From the NCBI GenBank assembly GCA_021292165.1, contig CM037876.1, forward strand, positions 309,392,492 to 309,456,491: DNA of 64,000 nt, given 5' to 3'. The first letter of the stretch is position 1. The number at the start of each line of letters is the position of its first letter. This document shows, in pieces, positions 1-11,478 of this stretch. The notes beneath the pieces were generated by a model. It was not told the DNA's origin. It saw nothing but the letters and a program-made list of their open reading frames with translations, and did not search any database. A program made the translations under genes and the position numbers. The DNA is from Shinisaurus crocodilurus (Eukaryota; Chordata; Lepidosauria; Squamata; Shinisauridae).

Positions 1-1805
1 GTAGAGTGGCCCGGTTTAAAGCCTATCTGTTCCTCCCCTACAATATTGTTGTTGTCATTGATCCACGCCTTTAGCTTAAGGCCCAGAAAACTAGCATACA
101 CCTTCCCAACTATGGATAACAAGCTGATTGGTCGATAATTATTTGGGTCCCCTTTGGGACCTTTTTTGTAAATTGGAATAATAGAGGCCTTTAACCATGA
201 TACGGGGATTATACCGGATTTGTTTATCAAAGAAAAAAGAGAAGTCAACAGTGGGACCCACCAGGAGATGTTATTTAACAGCATCTCTGAAAGGATGCCA
301 TCTGGTCCAGGTGCCTTCCCTGTCTTAAGTTTTAGAATTAGATCTTCGACGACTTTTATATCGACTGGAGGCCACTCTGGAATATTGGGGGATAGACAGG
401 GGGAGGTGCAACAGAATTTGATGTATGTGCGTCATTGAAAACTGCACAAAAGTGTGCTTCCCATATGTTAACTGGTATACGGCAGTCAAAACTGCCAGGA
501 CTATTGGTTAACGCTCCTGAAACTAATTGCCAGAAGGATTTGTGGTTGCAAGTGACAACAGCAGAAATCAGCATTTGCCAGGATTCACTGACCGCTTCTC
601 TCTTCTTCCGAAGTAACAGCTTTTTATACTCTTTTCTTAACTCATAGTAAGAATGGGGTAGTCGGCGTCCGTTGTTATCACGATATTTACAATAAATAGA
701 ATGAATTCTTCTCCTAAGGTTCACACAATCCCCATCAAACCATGAATGACCAGAGCCTGGGTGACGTTTTGAGGTAGCAGCAGAGTTTTGGAGGTAGGAC
801 TGTAAGTCCTTAGTAATAGCCTCAAAGGTTGCTATTGCCTCAGAGGAGTTATCTGCAATTATATATTTAACGGCATTTGTTACGTGGTCTAAGTGAATAA
901 ACCTCAGGAAGGCCTGTTCAGTAGTTTTTGACCATTTAATCTTCCTGTTGTTAAGAAGGGGAGCTAAATTAAGGGAAGGGAAATGTTGCACCGCCAGTTT
1001 AGCAGAGCCTGAAACTTTGAAAACAATCTCCAGTGGTAAGTGGTCACTGTCTGTACGGTCGGCAACGCTAAAACCACAGTCTGAGTTTTTTAGTGCCTTA
1101 TGAACTAGAATATAATCAACCACACTGGATCCCCTGGATGAGGTGAAAGTATATTCACCCCAATTGTCACCACTAGAACCGTTTACAATACATAGTTCAT
1201 TTTTGTGAACAAATTGAAGGAGCCCCAGTCCTGCAGAATTAATGAAAGAGTCCTTTGAATGCCGAAGACCACCCTTGAGTTGTTCCCTTCTGGCAAGAGG
1301 AAAGTCACATAAGGTAGATGGACCCACCAGGGCAGTTCCAGTTCTTGCACTGAAGTCGCCTGCCAAAATCGGTAAAGCTTGTGGAAATTTAGCAAGTTGA
1401 TCAGTATAATAGCGATCAGTTTGAAGCCACTTTGACATTACATCTTCCCGGCAGGTTGCTGGGGCAAAATATGCATTAAATACCAGCAGGGTTAACTGAG
1501 AAGCCCTTAGTTCCAGAAGGAAAGCTGCCATGAATGAATCACAACTAGGTAAGTCAGATACTATAGCATCCAAAGAGGAAAAAACATAATCCATGGCTGG
1601 CCCTACCCTTGCCCCTTAAAGAGAATGCCAGCAAGCAGAAAGTTGTGAACCCGCTTAAATAGATATAATCACAGCACCAGGTTTCTTGGAGCAGGACTAT
1701 ATCATACTGATTCAGAAATTCGAGGAGATCTGGGTTCCTACTTTTAGCATTCCAGTCCACAATGTTCCAGGAGAGAATTTTAAGCTGAGTGATGTAGTCA
1801 GTCAA
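1..1805 (-). pseudogene. LINE ORF2: APE-type endonuclease and start of reverse transcriptase (I/Vingi-like)
   Basis: Remnant of the replicase of a non-LTR retrotransposon; the endonuclease nicks the target and the RT copies the element RNA there. Reading from 1805 leftward, the protein shows ILSWNI and LLQETW (endonuclease start), then FNAY, GDFSARTG, DYILV and SDHLPL. At the window edge a different frame carries NYRPISLL and GFKPGHST, the first RT blocks. The coding is spread over at least three frames (about 1805-1554, 1594-356, 355-1), so the copy is dead. The usual GDFN asparagine is a serine here. The RT core lies outside the window. Its first codons overlap the end of ORF1 by 8 nt in another frame. 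The endonuclease type is clear; the clade name is a guess. Confidence 0.8.
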
Positions 1806-4280
1806 GCTCCACGATTCTGTCCAGGATACTCAACGCGTTCCCAAGAACACAGCCATTACGCTGGCCTGCAGGTGGACTACAGGGTCCAAGACCCTGCCTG
1901 GAAATATTGGCAGGAACTTGGGAGCCTAGTTCAGAGTCTTCCAGATATTGACATCCCAGCCAGTCAATTTCTCTTATATTTGATGATTTGAATTTAGCAG
2001 GAGTTGGGAGTGCATCCAAAACAGAAGTAATTCCTGTTTCCTTCTCATACCTGAACAGAGACGATAGAGCTTGATTACTAGGCTGCAACAACACAACATC
2101 TGGACTCAGGGCAAGGTTATTCCTTGGAGAAGCCTTTTGATGATCAATTGTAGGCAGGGTTGCTCTCTGGTTATTATATTCCAGTCGCTTAGCATTAGAC
2201 TTCTGAAAGCTCACCAGGGGCCTCTCAGTTCCCGGTCCGGGTCTAACTTCATTGCCACTCTCAGAATCGTGGACAGTTGAGCAGATGTCTTTTATTTGGC
2301 AGGAACCATCACCCTGGTGTCTCACTTTACAAGATAAAGATAAAGATAATGTCTTCTGTAGAATGGATAGTCTCTCCAGGAGATTTTGCTGGTCCACAAC
2401 TGGTAAAGCAGCGAAGCTTCTAATAAGCTCGAAGTCCTCTAACATAAGGTCTCTCAGGGCGACACTAGAGTCACCCACCACCTCATTATAGATATTGCAT
2501 GGGCTGACAGAAGCTGGTATGGGAATTAGTGGTTGAACCTGAGTACAGGGGGAGTTGTTGTTAGTCGTGCTGAGTTCAATCAGTTTCCCCATAAGAGGCT
2601 CCTTGGTAGCCACACTGGAGGGTCTCCTTCCAGCCAGATACTACTCCCAAAGAAACGCTTGGGGAGATGTCTTTGAAATGCCTATAGATATGCAGGCCCA
2701 ACTTGCCAAAACCTGCTCTATCACTGTACACTCTAGATGCTATTTTGGCCGAAGCAAATGTTACAACTGCTCGAGCACATTTATAATTGTGAAAGAGGTA
2801 TTCAATCTTTATAATAGAGCCCATAGTTAAAAAAAATAGAGGGTGACATTGTAAGCTGCATAAAATGCTCTTTACGTTCCATTGGGGTCAGTATACCCAT
2901 TCAGTATACCCATAGGTTTGGGATAGTTGGCAAAGACCAAGTTTTGCTTCTGTAACTGTAATTGCCAATGATTGTTAATCACACCACAAACCTGGTTAGG
3001 TTCTTGACGTGAGAGCTCTGCTGGAACAGGGGAAGCCCTGCTAGAGCATTGTGTAATCAACCTCAGGTCCTGAATCTCAGGGTCGTCAGACTCTATTAAT
3101 TGTGGGGAATATGGGGTGGGTTAGGTTTAAAAAAATTTTTTTTATATTGTTTTAATTATTATATTTTATTGTATTGTTTTATTGTATTTTAATTGTACAT
3201 CGCCCAGGGTGGCCGGGTGACCAGCCAGATGGGCGATTGATAAATATAAGAAATAAATAAAATAAATAATAAACATTTGCTTTCTGATTAGGTGGGTTTT
3301 GGCTTTGGGGGGATTTGGTCACATGGTGGTATACCCTCTTGGGACAAGCTTCCAAACCCCCATCCTTCCTTTTTAAGATCTTGAACAGACTATTAAAATT
3401 CATTTTTGATGAAGGTTTAGGTATGTCTACGGCTCTAATATTTTTGCTTTTCTTTTTGGTGTGGGTTAGGGCCACTGAAATGCGCTTGGCTTTTCCCTTG
3501 GACGGCTCTACTTGGTTTTTTTTTTACCTCTCCTCCCTTTATTTTCCTTCTTGTCACTCTTATCTCTTTGATTTGTTGGGGGAATGGGCTTGTCAACAGG
3601 TTTAGGGCCAGATCAGATCTTGGGCTCGTGCATAGGGTCGTTTACCATTAATTTGTTTGTTACTGCTCTTTCGGGCCTTCTCAAAATATCCAGCCCCAAG
3701 TCAGTTAAGGTAGTCAGAAGATCTTTACAAATTGACAGAAAGTTCTTTATCTGACTGAGGTCTTCTGTGACCACCCGATAAACAAATTCCTAATCAGATC
3801 ATGTTGATTCCTGAGAAGGTTCAGTATAGCAGTGGAGCTTGGGTCAGCATCAGCTCCGGCTGAAGCTGTGTCAATACCAGGCTGTACAGGGGAATATAGG
3901 GGAGAAGGATCATAGACCCTATCCACTGGACCAGTGAATGATGTTAGTGGGTCAGGACCACTTCCTTGTGGGGAGTCAGACATAGAGCGCTGTCTTCTGA
4001 ACACTGCAGGAGTATCCATTGCAAGAGCCATCTCTGTGGCGAGACTATCCGTGGCCTTCTCTGGGTCTGACACCTCCATTAGACAGTGTGGGCCCAGGGG
4101 CCAATCCTGGACCTTTCCAGAGAGTGTGTCTTCCCTCTCATCAGCTATCGTCCTTTCCCCAGATTCAACACAGGAAAAGTCTGTAATTCTTCGTTGATTT
4201 TGGGCTTTTACGTAAGACACAACATCCTCTGTCACAGGGGCCAGCCCAAGATGTTTATAACCTTCTCTTGTGAGAACCAT
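1798..4280 (-). pseudogene. LINE ORF1 (gag-like), broken
   Basis: ORF1 of the same LINE. An ATG at 4280 opens a serine/proline-rich N-terminal stretch to 3747. Further pieces lie at about 3475-3270, 3060-2872, 2824-2576 and 2613-1798, in different frames and interrupted by an L2 tail. The 2824-2576 piece (KCARAVVTFASAKIASRVYS) resembles the RNA-binding-fold part of other LINE ORF1 proteins, which would coat the element RNA. No CCHC zinc knuckle was recognised. Position directly before ORF2, same strand and an 8-nt overlap support the assignment; the fold of the middle part is inference. Confidence 0.6.
3103..3271 (+). mobile_element. L2-like LINE 3' tail nested in the LINE ORF1
   Basis: The stretch runs from GGAATATGGGGTGGG through an AT-rich spacer to a GC-rich end (CATCGCCCAGGGTGGCCGGG) and an AATAAATAAA tail. 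The same end recurs reversed at 16.2 kb and 36.3 kb. It interrupts the ORF1 coding of the surrounding LINE, so it inserted later. Confidence 0.75.
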
Positions 4281-5491
4281 TGATGCGAACTACACCCCAC
4301 CCCACCCCCACAGCACAGCAACAGCACAAACAAGACAGGGATCAAGAGACAGGTAGCCAGTTGCCCCACAGGGCCTTTAAAATCCTTATAAATATATATA
4401 TTTATAAATATATATAGCTGCTGCCCTCCAGTCATCATCAGGCGATCACTCGTGACCGAGTAAGATTGTCTTCCGGGATAAAAGGAGGAAATTCTAAAGA
4501 AGATTGTGTAGACTCTAGCGATGGGTCCGTAAGTGACTGTGGAGGCCAATTCTAGATCCACACAGCTTCCCACAGTGAGGACACAGGTTACCAGATGGAA
4601 GATGGTCCTGTAAAGGATTCATTTGACGTGCTTTTCGCTTAGCACGTTTCTCCCTTTCACCTTGCACTCGGGCTTCTTCAAAGTCCACCAGTCACACCTT
4701 TAGGAATACTACTCCCCTGACACCAAACCTCTCCACTGAATGCGGTGTATGGAGGTAACGTTGATAGGGGCCAGAGAGTAGGAGCTCCACCGGATCAATA
4801 AACTGATGCAGTTGGTTAAAAACTCTCCTGCACAGCCTCCGTGGATAATGATAGTCTTAAATTGTGGCTGAGCTGAGTGGGACTTTTTCAGATCATTTTC
4901 GGGACCTCCAACCACTCCTTGGTATTCCAGTTAGCAGCTTCATTTGACGTTCGTTGAGTCACAGTCTAGGCAGCTTCCCTGGTGAAGATGAGGGCAGAGG
5001 AGACCAGATAGCAGGTTGAAAAATTATCTTAGGTGTCCAGTTCCAAATCCTTAACGCTGGCAGCAATCGAGGCAGAATGTAGTAAGAATGTAAGTACAGT
5101 AGCCTCCGAGGGGAAAGGGGGGAGAAGGAAAGAGAGAAAGAGAGGGGGGGAGTGTACCCGGCAGCAAGCCAATAAACAATAAAGTACTGAGGCTAAAAAG
5201 CAAAACAAAACTAAAAATCTGAAGGCTAAAATACTCCCACTATTGCGTGGACTCTCTCAACAATTATGTAGATAAAGCCCTTTAGCTGTGGCTAAATTGT
5301 AGTACAGCAAGATAAATTCACAGCTTATCCGAAAGCCAGAAGAAACTAAGCTGTGGAACACAAACAGGGAGCAAACTCTCACTGCCGGGAAACAATAGGA
5401 GTTAAAAGATTGTTTAGCATTAAAAATTCTCTAATAAAAACATAACAGAGGTTCAGGAGATACAAGCTCCAAAAAAGCTTTAAAAACAAAC
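4281..5491 (-). other. Probable 5' UTR of the 0-4.3 kb LINE
   Basis: Non-coding sequence directly upstream (minus sense) of the ORF1 ATG. The RTE fragment at 4435-4687 is bracketed by a 7-bp duplication, so the two sides were once contiguous. Taking the LINE to start near 5491 is inference; no second copy in the window confirms the 5' end. Contains an AT-rich palindromic run at 4385-4417 and a purine-rich run at 5110-5150. Confidence 0.4.
4435..4687 (-). mobile_element. 5'-truncated RTE-like LINE, 3' end only
   Basis: Matches the 3' 250 bases of the long RTE copy at 33.6 kb: GATGAT-type tail, short 3' UTR and the last coding bases. Flanked by a perfect 7-bp duplication CCAGTCA (4428-4434 and 4688-4694), so both insertion boundaries are known. 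5' truncation is typical of target-primed reverse transcription. Confidence 0.9.
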
Positions 5492-5626
5492 CAGTGTTCT
5501 CCAACCTTGGGTCCCCAGATGTTTTTGGCCTACAACTCCCAGCATGCCCCAGCCAGCTACGCTGGCTGGGGCATGCTGGGAGTTGTAGGCCAAAAACATC
5601 TGGGGACCCAAGGTTGGAGAACACTG
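5492..5626. mobile_element. Palindromic hAT MITE, family P1
   Basis: A 135-bp near-perfect inverted repeat beginning CAGTGTTCTCCAACCTTGG and ending with its reverse complement, with a centre CCAGCCAGC/GCTGGCTGG. Other copies of the family in this window have 8-bp target duplications, the hAT hallmark, but here the flanks differ (AAACAAAC versus CCCTAAGC). No coding capacity. Confidence 0.9.
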
Positions 5627-6050
5627 CCCTAAGCACAGCCCAATCATGGTGCCCCCTCGGCCCTTCTCTTGCTTAGCTGGCAAGACTCAACAAGTGCTGA
5701 GGGTGAAGTAAGACATTAAAAAAACTCAGCTTTCTTCAAGGCTGTCCCCCCACGCCAGAACACACAACTATATTCCATATACACTGTTTTTAAATTACCG
5801 GCATATTTATTTAACACTAAATAGCAGCAAGCAATATATAAGCCAATTACTTGCTTATAACGAGGGCAACGGAAAGAAATGCAAATTTTCATCACCGTTC
5901 TGTGCATTTGTTAATAGAACTTGTTACGGGGCGGGGGATATGCAAATGCAAGAATTTGTGGAACTCTCGTGCTCTGTGGTGCCCCCCCTTCCCTTGGTGT
6001 GCCCTAAGCACGTGCTTCTATTGCTTAATGGTTAATCCAGGGCTGGGAGT
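5627..6050. other. Unassigned sequence
   Basis: No open frame of interest, no terminal repeats and no match to other parts of the window that I can see. Confidence 0.4.
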
Positions 6051-6905
6051 GCCCATCAAGAAGGCCTTCTCTGACGTCCCCACCACACATGCCTCCGATG
6101 GTGGTGGGACAAAGAGGAGGGCCTCTCCCAAAGTTCTTAAGATGCAGGCAGGCTCGTGTGGGAGAAGGTGGTCTTAAGTTTCAGGTAGCCTGGTCCCAAG
6201 CCATATAGGGCTCTGTAGGTCATAACCAGCACTTTGAATTGTGCCCATAGGACACACCAGTAGCCAGTGAAGCTGTTGTCACAAAGGAGGCATGTGTTTT
6301 CTCTGACCAGCCCCGGTCAACAGTTTGGCTGCAACATTCTGGACCAGCTGGAGTTTCCAAACAGTTTTTGAAGGGAGCCCCATGTAGAGCATGTTACAGT
6401 AGTCCAAATGGGACTAAGGCATGTGTGTGACGGTGGCCAGATCAGACACATCTCTAGGAACAGGCTCAGTTGGCGCATTGGCCTCAGTTGTGTGCAAACA
6501 CACTCCTGGCCACCAGGACCGGTGCAAGGCAGTTTGGTGCCCTAGGCAAGATCAGATATTTAGCGCCCCCCTTCCCACTTGAGAGCTCTATTTTTTTTTT
6601 CCAAGGCGTTTCTGGCGCCCCCTTTAGCCCTGCGCCCTAGGCAGCTGCCTAGTTGGCCTAATGGTAGCACCGGCCCTGCTGGCCACCACTGAAATCCGAG
6701 CATCCAAGTCCAGGGCCGAGTCCAGGACCAGGAGTACACCCAAACTGCAAACCTGAGTCTTCCGGGAGAGTGTAACCCCATCCAGCACAGGTTGAGTCCC
6801 TATTCCCTGGTCTGCCTTTTGACTAACCAGGAGCACCTCTGTCTTGTCTGGATTAAGCTTCAATTTGCTCGCCCCCATCTAGTCCATTACCGACATCAGA
6901 CACTG
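6051..6905 (-). pseudogene. L2-like LINE reverse transcriptase fragment
   Basis: Read on the minus strand, about 6878-6690 encodes KLKLNPDKTEVLLVS followed by a broken QVCSLGVLL block, a segment just after the RT catalytic core in vertebrate L2 elements. The remainder down to 6051 is degenerate sequence of the same LINE (the stretch that normally leads to the RAFSVVAP block). Split by a hAT MITE at 6514-6678. Frames are broken; the polymerase core is missing. Confidence 0.75.
6514..6678 (+). mobile_element. hAT MITE, family B (CAGGGCCGGTGC ends)
   Basis: 165 bp with ends CAGGACCGGTGC and GCACCGGCCCTG in inverted order and a perfect 8-bp target duplication CTGGCCAC (6506-6513, 6679-6686). Subterminal GCCCTAGGCA motifs occur near both ends. 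It is an internal-deletion version of the 885-bp copy at 10757. Lies inside the L2 fragment, so it is younger. Confidence 0.95.
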
Positions 6906-7639
6906 ATTTATATATAATGTTCCTCTTGGCTAATCTTTGATCCTTCCATTGTGCATAAAGGGATGGCAAAGACATTTATGAATGAAGTCTTAATCCACAT
7001 TCCTCACTGACTAACTCTTGCTCAAAACCCCCAAATGAGATCAGCTTGCAAAGAAAACCGAAAACCCTCCATGTAGAGTAAAAGTGAACAAACTGGAGCT
7101 AAGCATCATATAAACACTCAGGGTAGATTTCACTTCGTCCGATGCTCTTGGAGAAAGATCTTGGCTCCCAAAGGATGTTTACAAAGATGGTTTGACCTGC
7201 GGTTTGTGCACCTCTTGTTGAGAAATGAGGGAAGATCTTCTTGTTTTCCCCGGCCGATACACACGAGCAGGCAAAGAACTTAATGTGAGCCAGAACAGCT
7301 CCTCAGTCAATAAAGGCTAAAAATATTTAGAGGGAAAAAAAAGTACCAGAGGAAATGATTCATTCATTACCAGTTGTTCAGGTATTTTAAAAAGCTCCCT
7401 GAACTTTTCCCTAGGAAATGAGGTGGAGAGAGACAGAGAGCTGAAAGGAAGATCAACGCATCTCTCAAGAAAACAAACAAGAAAGCCAAACGTAATTTTC
7501 ATTACTGAAACGTAAACAAGCTCTGAGCAAAATAAGCCAACCCACCCACCCACCCCACACCAGAATGCATCCAATGCCTTCTCACAAAGTATAGCCGGAG
7601 AACCAGTGGCACCTAACTTTGTTCTTAAGGAACAAAGAA
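6906..7639. other. Apparently single-copy sequence
   Basis: AT-rich, non-repetitive within the window, with no convincing coding frame. Function unknown. Confidence 0.4.
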
Positions 7640-7815
7640 CATAAAGAAGCTGCTAGTTCTGATGGCTATATGCTACCTTCTTCAGTCTCAGAGGCAGCAT
7701 GCTTATGTACACCAGTTGCTGGGGAGCATGGGCGGGAGGGTGCTGTTGCACTCATGCCCTGCTTGGGGGTTACCCATGGGCAGCTGGTTGTCCACTGTGT
7801 GGACAGAATGCTGGG
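7640..7815 (+). mobile_element. CR1-type LINE 3' fragment (second subfamily)
   Basis: Contains GATGGCTATATGCTACC, CACCAGTTGCTGGGGA and GGTGCTGTTGCACTCATG in the order seen in the longer copy at 54.2-54.8 kb. This is the C-terminal/3' UTR part of a CR1-like LINE; both ends are degraded. Confidence 0.75.
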
Positions 7816-7854
7816 AGAGATGTGAGGATGCACAAGAATTTCGTTTCTCTTTGC

Positions 7855-8010
7855 AAATCATGTGAATATGTCCCGTTCACAATTCCAAATGCGAGCTCGA
7901 GCAGGAGTAACATTCACAGGACATTTTTTTGCAACTTCCTGAACTTGCTTTTCAAGCTCAGGAATGTGCACATTTGAGAAATGTGCACACACACCCAAAT
8001 CCGCATTTCC
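7855..8010. repeat. AT-rich dispersed repeat with GCAAATG/CATTTTT motifs
   Basis: Degenerate stretch of CATTTG, TGCACA and TTTTGCAA-like words. It resembles stretches near 37.6-38.0, 41.4-41.7, 55.9-56.2 and 56.9-57.2 kb. Class unknown. Confidence 0.45.
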
Positions 8011-8013
8011 CAC

Positions 8014-8745
8014 CACACTTTAAGAAGGATGTAGACAAACTGGAGAGGGTTCAGAGGAGGGCAACAAAGATGATAAAGGGACTGGAAAGACAAGGCCCTA
8101 TGACGAGAGACTGAAAGAACTGGGCATGTTTAACCTTCAGAAGAGGAGACTGAGGGGGGACATGATTTATTTATTTATTATATTTATACCCCGCCTTCTT
8201 TCCTGCAAGGAACCCAAGGCGGCTTACATAGTCCTCCTCCTCCTCCTCCTCTCCATTTTATCCTCACAACAACCCTGTGAGGTAGGTTAGGCTGAGAGTC
8301 AGTGACTGGCCCAAAGTCACCCAGGGAGTTTCATGGCCGAGCGGGGACTAGAACCCGGATCTCCCGAGTCCCAGTCCAGCACTCTCACCACTACGCCACA
8401 CTGGCTCATGATAGCACTCTTCCAGTACTTGAAGGGTTGTCACACAGAGGAGGGCCAGGATCTCTTCTCAATCATCCCAGTTTGCAGGACACGGAATAAT
8501 GGGCTCAAGTCACAGGAACCCAGATTCCACCTAAACATCAGGAAAAATTTCCTGGCTGTCAGAGCAATAAGACAATGGAACCAACGACCTAGGGAGGTGG
8601 TGGGCTCTCCCACTCTGGAGGCATTCAAGGTGCAGCTGGACAGCCATCTGTCAGGGATGCTTTGACCTGGATTCCTGCACTGAGCAGGGGGCTGGACTCG
8701 ATGGCCTTATAGCAACCTTCCAACTCTACTTTTCTATGATTCTAT
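8014..8745 (+). mobile_element. CR1 LINE 3' end, split by a SINE
   Basis: Encodes broken pieces of the CR1 C-terminal region ([16 protein letters not shown]; later NIRKNFLAVRAIRQWNQ) and ends in TTCTATGATTCTAT, the CR1-style 3' repeat. A SINE at 8167-8406 interrupts it, and removing the SINE restores GGGGACATGATAGCACTC. Confidence 0.9.
8167..8406 (-). mobile_element. tRNA-derived SINE (family 1) nested in CR1
   Basis: On the minus strand: head GAGCCAGTGTGGCGTAGTGG with a Pol III A box (TGGCGTAGTGG), B box GGTTCTAGTCC, conserved body CACAGGGTTGTTGTGAGG, then GGCGGGGTATAAATA and an AATA-rich tail. Bracketed by CATGAT (8161-8166, 8407-8412), a short target duplication in the host CR1. Near full length. 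Confidence 0.92.
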
Positions 8746-8867
8746 ATTTCTAATTGGGGACAAAATGATGCTCACATTTGGGAATGCAAATGAGGCGAAA
8801 TTAGCTTTGAGGAGGAATTTGGAGATCCTCAGCAAGCGCAAATGTCACATGTTTGCCCATCTCTAAA

Positions 8868-8914
8868 GATGGACCCTTGGTCTGATCCAGCATGGCTCTT
8901 CTTGTGTTCTTATG
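8868..8914 (+). mobile_element. CR1-like 3' terminus fragment
   Basis: Short match to the 3' end of the second CR1 subfamily (GGTCTGATCCAGCATGGCTC ... GTGTTCTTA), as at 54.75 kb. Confidence 0.6.
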
Positions 8915-9114
8915 AAGCATGTGGGGTGAGGTAGCAATATGCCCAATGTCACACATCCCCTTCCCACCAACCCGAGGCTGGTTTACCAGAGTTAGCCCAA
9001 GATGCATTTGTGCAAGAGGCAGGAGAAATCAAAGCAGCACCCCGTTCGGCAGCCAGAAAACATGCAATAATTAGCACATGGGATAACTGACTGTTTGCTG
9101 CCCTTTAATTAACC

Positions 9115-9470
9115 CAGGGGTGTTGAACCTCTTTCAGCCCAAGGGCTGAATTCCATTCCGGAGAAGCTCTCGGGGGCCACGTTCCAGTAGAGGGCGGGGT
9201 TGAAGGAAAAAGGGGGCCGGGCTAAAGACAAAAGGGGTGGAGCCAGAATAGCAGCACCTCTCAGCTTCGAGCTCTTACTGCCAGCAACTAAGCTTTAGGA
9301 GCGACATTTCGGCCGTTTAGAATGGGGGGGGGCGGCGGCACAAGAACCAGGAAAGCCCGAACCGATTGGTGGTCAGGGAAAAGGAGCCGGGCCAGGGGGA
9401 GGGGGCATCGCCATCCAGGGGACCCGAAAGGGATCAATCTGGCCCCTCGGCCTGCGGTTCTGCACCCCTG
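9115..9470. mobile_element. hAT-type element, family E (CAGGGGTG ends)
   Basis: Starts CAGGGGTGTTGAACC and ends TTCTGCACCCCTG, i.e. inverted termini. The flanks AATTAACC and AGTTAACT match at 6 of 8 positions, compatible with an old 8-bp target duplication. GC-rich interior, no transposase frame. Related copies lie at 32.1, 51.3 and 57.3 kb. Confidence 0.75.
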
Positions 9471-9539
9471 AGTTAACTGGACTCAAAATCTGCCTAATGA
9501 TAGGTCCGGCTATCCGGACTGGTTGGGAAAGGGAGGGTA

Positions 9540-9703
9540 GAGTCACTGGGTGACTTTGGGCCAGTCACTGACTCTCAGCCTAGCCTACCTCACAGGGTTG
9601 TTGTGAGGATAAAATGGAGAGGAGGAGGATGATTATGTAAGCTGCCTTGGGTTCCTTGCAGGAAAAAAAGCGGGGTATAAATATAATAAATAAATAAATA
9701 AAT
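9540..9703 (+). mobile_element. tRNA-derived SINE (family 1), 5' truncated
   Basis: Body (CACTGGGTGACTTTGGGCCA to GGCGGGGTATAAATA-like) and AAATAAAT tail are present; the Pol III head is missing. Confidence 0.88.
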
Positions 9704-9993
9704 GCTGGCTTGGCAACTCCTCTCCTGCTCCTGGGCCATCCCTGGCCAGCTCAGAAGGGCCAGCTCTTCATGGAAGGTTACCACTGAGTAAAACTGCTCT
9801 CGGACTGTAACTCTTCGGACTGTAGGTGTGGGAATCACACGCACAAATGTTCCTCTACGCCAAACCTCCACGTTCATAGAAAAATAGCATACCGTAATTG
9901 GTGGGTGGATATTTTTTTTAGTAGGGGAAGCGATCCAAACTGTTCTTTGCTGCACGGGGGCATTTGAAAACTGGGCCGAGCGAAGCTTTATAT

Positions 9994-10119
9994 CAGGCTC
10001 CCCCCAACCGGGTGCCATCCAGATGCGCTGGACTACAAGTCCCATCATCCTCCGCCACTGGGATGATGGGAGTTGTTGTAGTCCAACACGTCTGGAAGGC
10101 TCCAGGCTGGGGGAGGGTG
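9994..10119. mobile_element. Palindromic hAT-like MITE, family P2
   Basis: Imperfect inverted repeat with CAACCGGGTGCCATCCAGATG on the left and TCCAACACGTCTGGAAGGC on the right around CCCATCATCC/GGATGATGGG. Possible degraded 8-bp duplication (CTTTATAT/TTTTACAT). P2 resembles P1 in layout. Confidence 0.75.
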
Positions 10120-10460
10120 TTTTACATTAAGCCCACAGCTATCATCCATCATTAGGGTTTTGAGGAAATAAAGAAACCGAGCAGCTTGGCGGTCGTGGTG
10201 GGTCTTCTCAGAGAACTCATCAGACTGGGGGGTTTGCAGACATCCCGCCAAATCCACAAGGAACTCACCTCTCAGCCGCCCAACTTGTTAGCCTCCTCAG
10301 CTCTCTTAATAGGTTTTCCATTCCCAACCAGACGACAAGGGAAAGATACAGGGAGCGAAACTGTTGCTTTTGTTGAATGAGAAGTGCAGTTGACCCAAAA
10401 CTCTGGTCAACGCTGCTTCCCAGTCTTGGAAGTCAGCAAGGACTTGCCCCAAAGGGCCCT

Positions 10461-10560
10461 GTATTTATTTGCTATTTTATTTTGACATCTCCAGCCCTTC
10501 CATGTTCAAGTTCCGACCCAAAGTGGGCTCTCGAGGTAGCTTACAATAATACATCAAAAC
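10461..10560 (-). mobile_element. Possible L2-like 3' end fragment
   Basis: AT-rich piece with a CTCTCGAGGTAGCTTACAAT segment resembling the 3' UTR of L2-like copies elsewhere. Weak and short. Confidence 0.35.
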
Positions 10561-10756
10561 CACATGAAAATGATTTTAAAAAAACAAACAAACAAAAAAA
10601 AACCCTCGAATGGCAGCACAAAGATAGAGCAGCCCAGTTCAGGCTTAAAGGGGCCAGAAACCCAGTTATTGAACTCTTTTGGCCAAGGTCAAGGGACAGG
10701 GCCAGCCCCAGACATTTTGCTGCTCGAGGCGAAGGGCAAAATGGCACACAGACCTC

Positions 10757-11442
10757 CAGGGCCGGTGCAAGGCAGCTTGGTGCCCTAGGCAAGATCAGAT
10801 ATTTAGCGCGCCTCCTTCCCACTTGAGCCCTCCCTCCCTCCCTCCAGTCCTATGCCCATTAAAAGTCAATTGGCAAAACCTAAAAAAATTATGATCATAA
10901 ACATTGACAAACATACATAAAATACATGCTGATGTAGTACCAATTTGCTACATTTCTTGAAATATTCTATCAAGATATCCTCAGTTATCCCGTTGGATAA
11001 AGCAAAGATCCATTATACAGATTTTCGCTTTCATATGAAGGTACCAAAGGGGACTAGAAGTGGGGTGGGGGGAACTTCCCCAAACAGTCGGCATTATCAG
11101 GGGCTGCGGGAGTGAATTGTCCATGAAAGGAATCACTTTAATATAAGTATGTGTCTTTTGGCAGGATTTTGAAAATGGGGTGTGGAGGGGGGAAGGCTGG
11201 CTTGGTACTCCTTTTTCTTTTCTTTCTGCTGCTCGGTTTAAAAAAAAGAAAAAGAAACCCCCCTCCACCCTCCCCTCTTATTTCTTCATCTTTGTAACTA
11301 ACAAACCAACGACAAACCCACCGACCCCCCCCCCACCTTCGTCTCTTCCTGCTGCTGCTGCCACCGCCGCTCCTTAGTTCAAGTGATCACAAAAGAAATC
11401 TTTGGGAGAGTCGGTTTGTGTGTTCCTTGGAAGCGAAGGCAG

Positions 11443-11478
<36 letters not shown>

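Noticed and set aside
3103..3271. Plus-strand gene end with polyadenylation signal
   Set aside because: The AATAAA words belong to an L2 3' tail seen at several loci.
5492..5626. Transcription terminator hairpin
   Set aside because: Recurs many times with 8-bp target duplications; it is a palindromic MITE.
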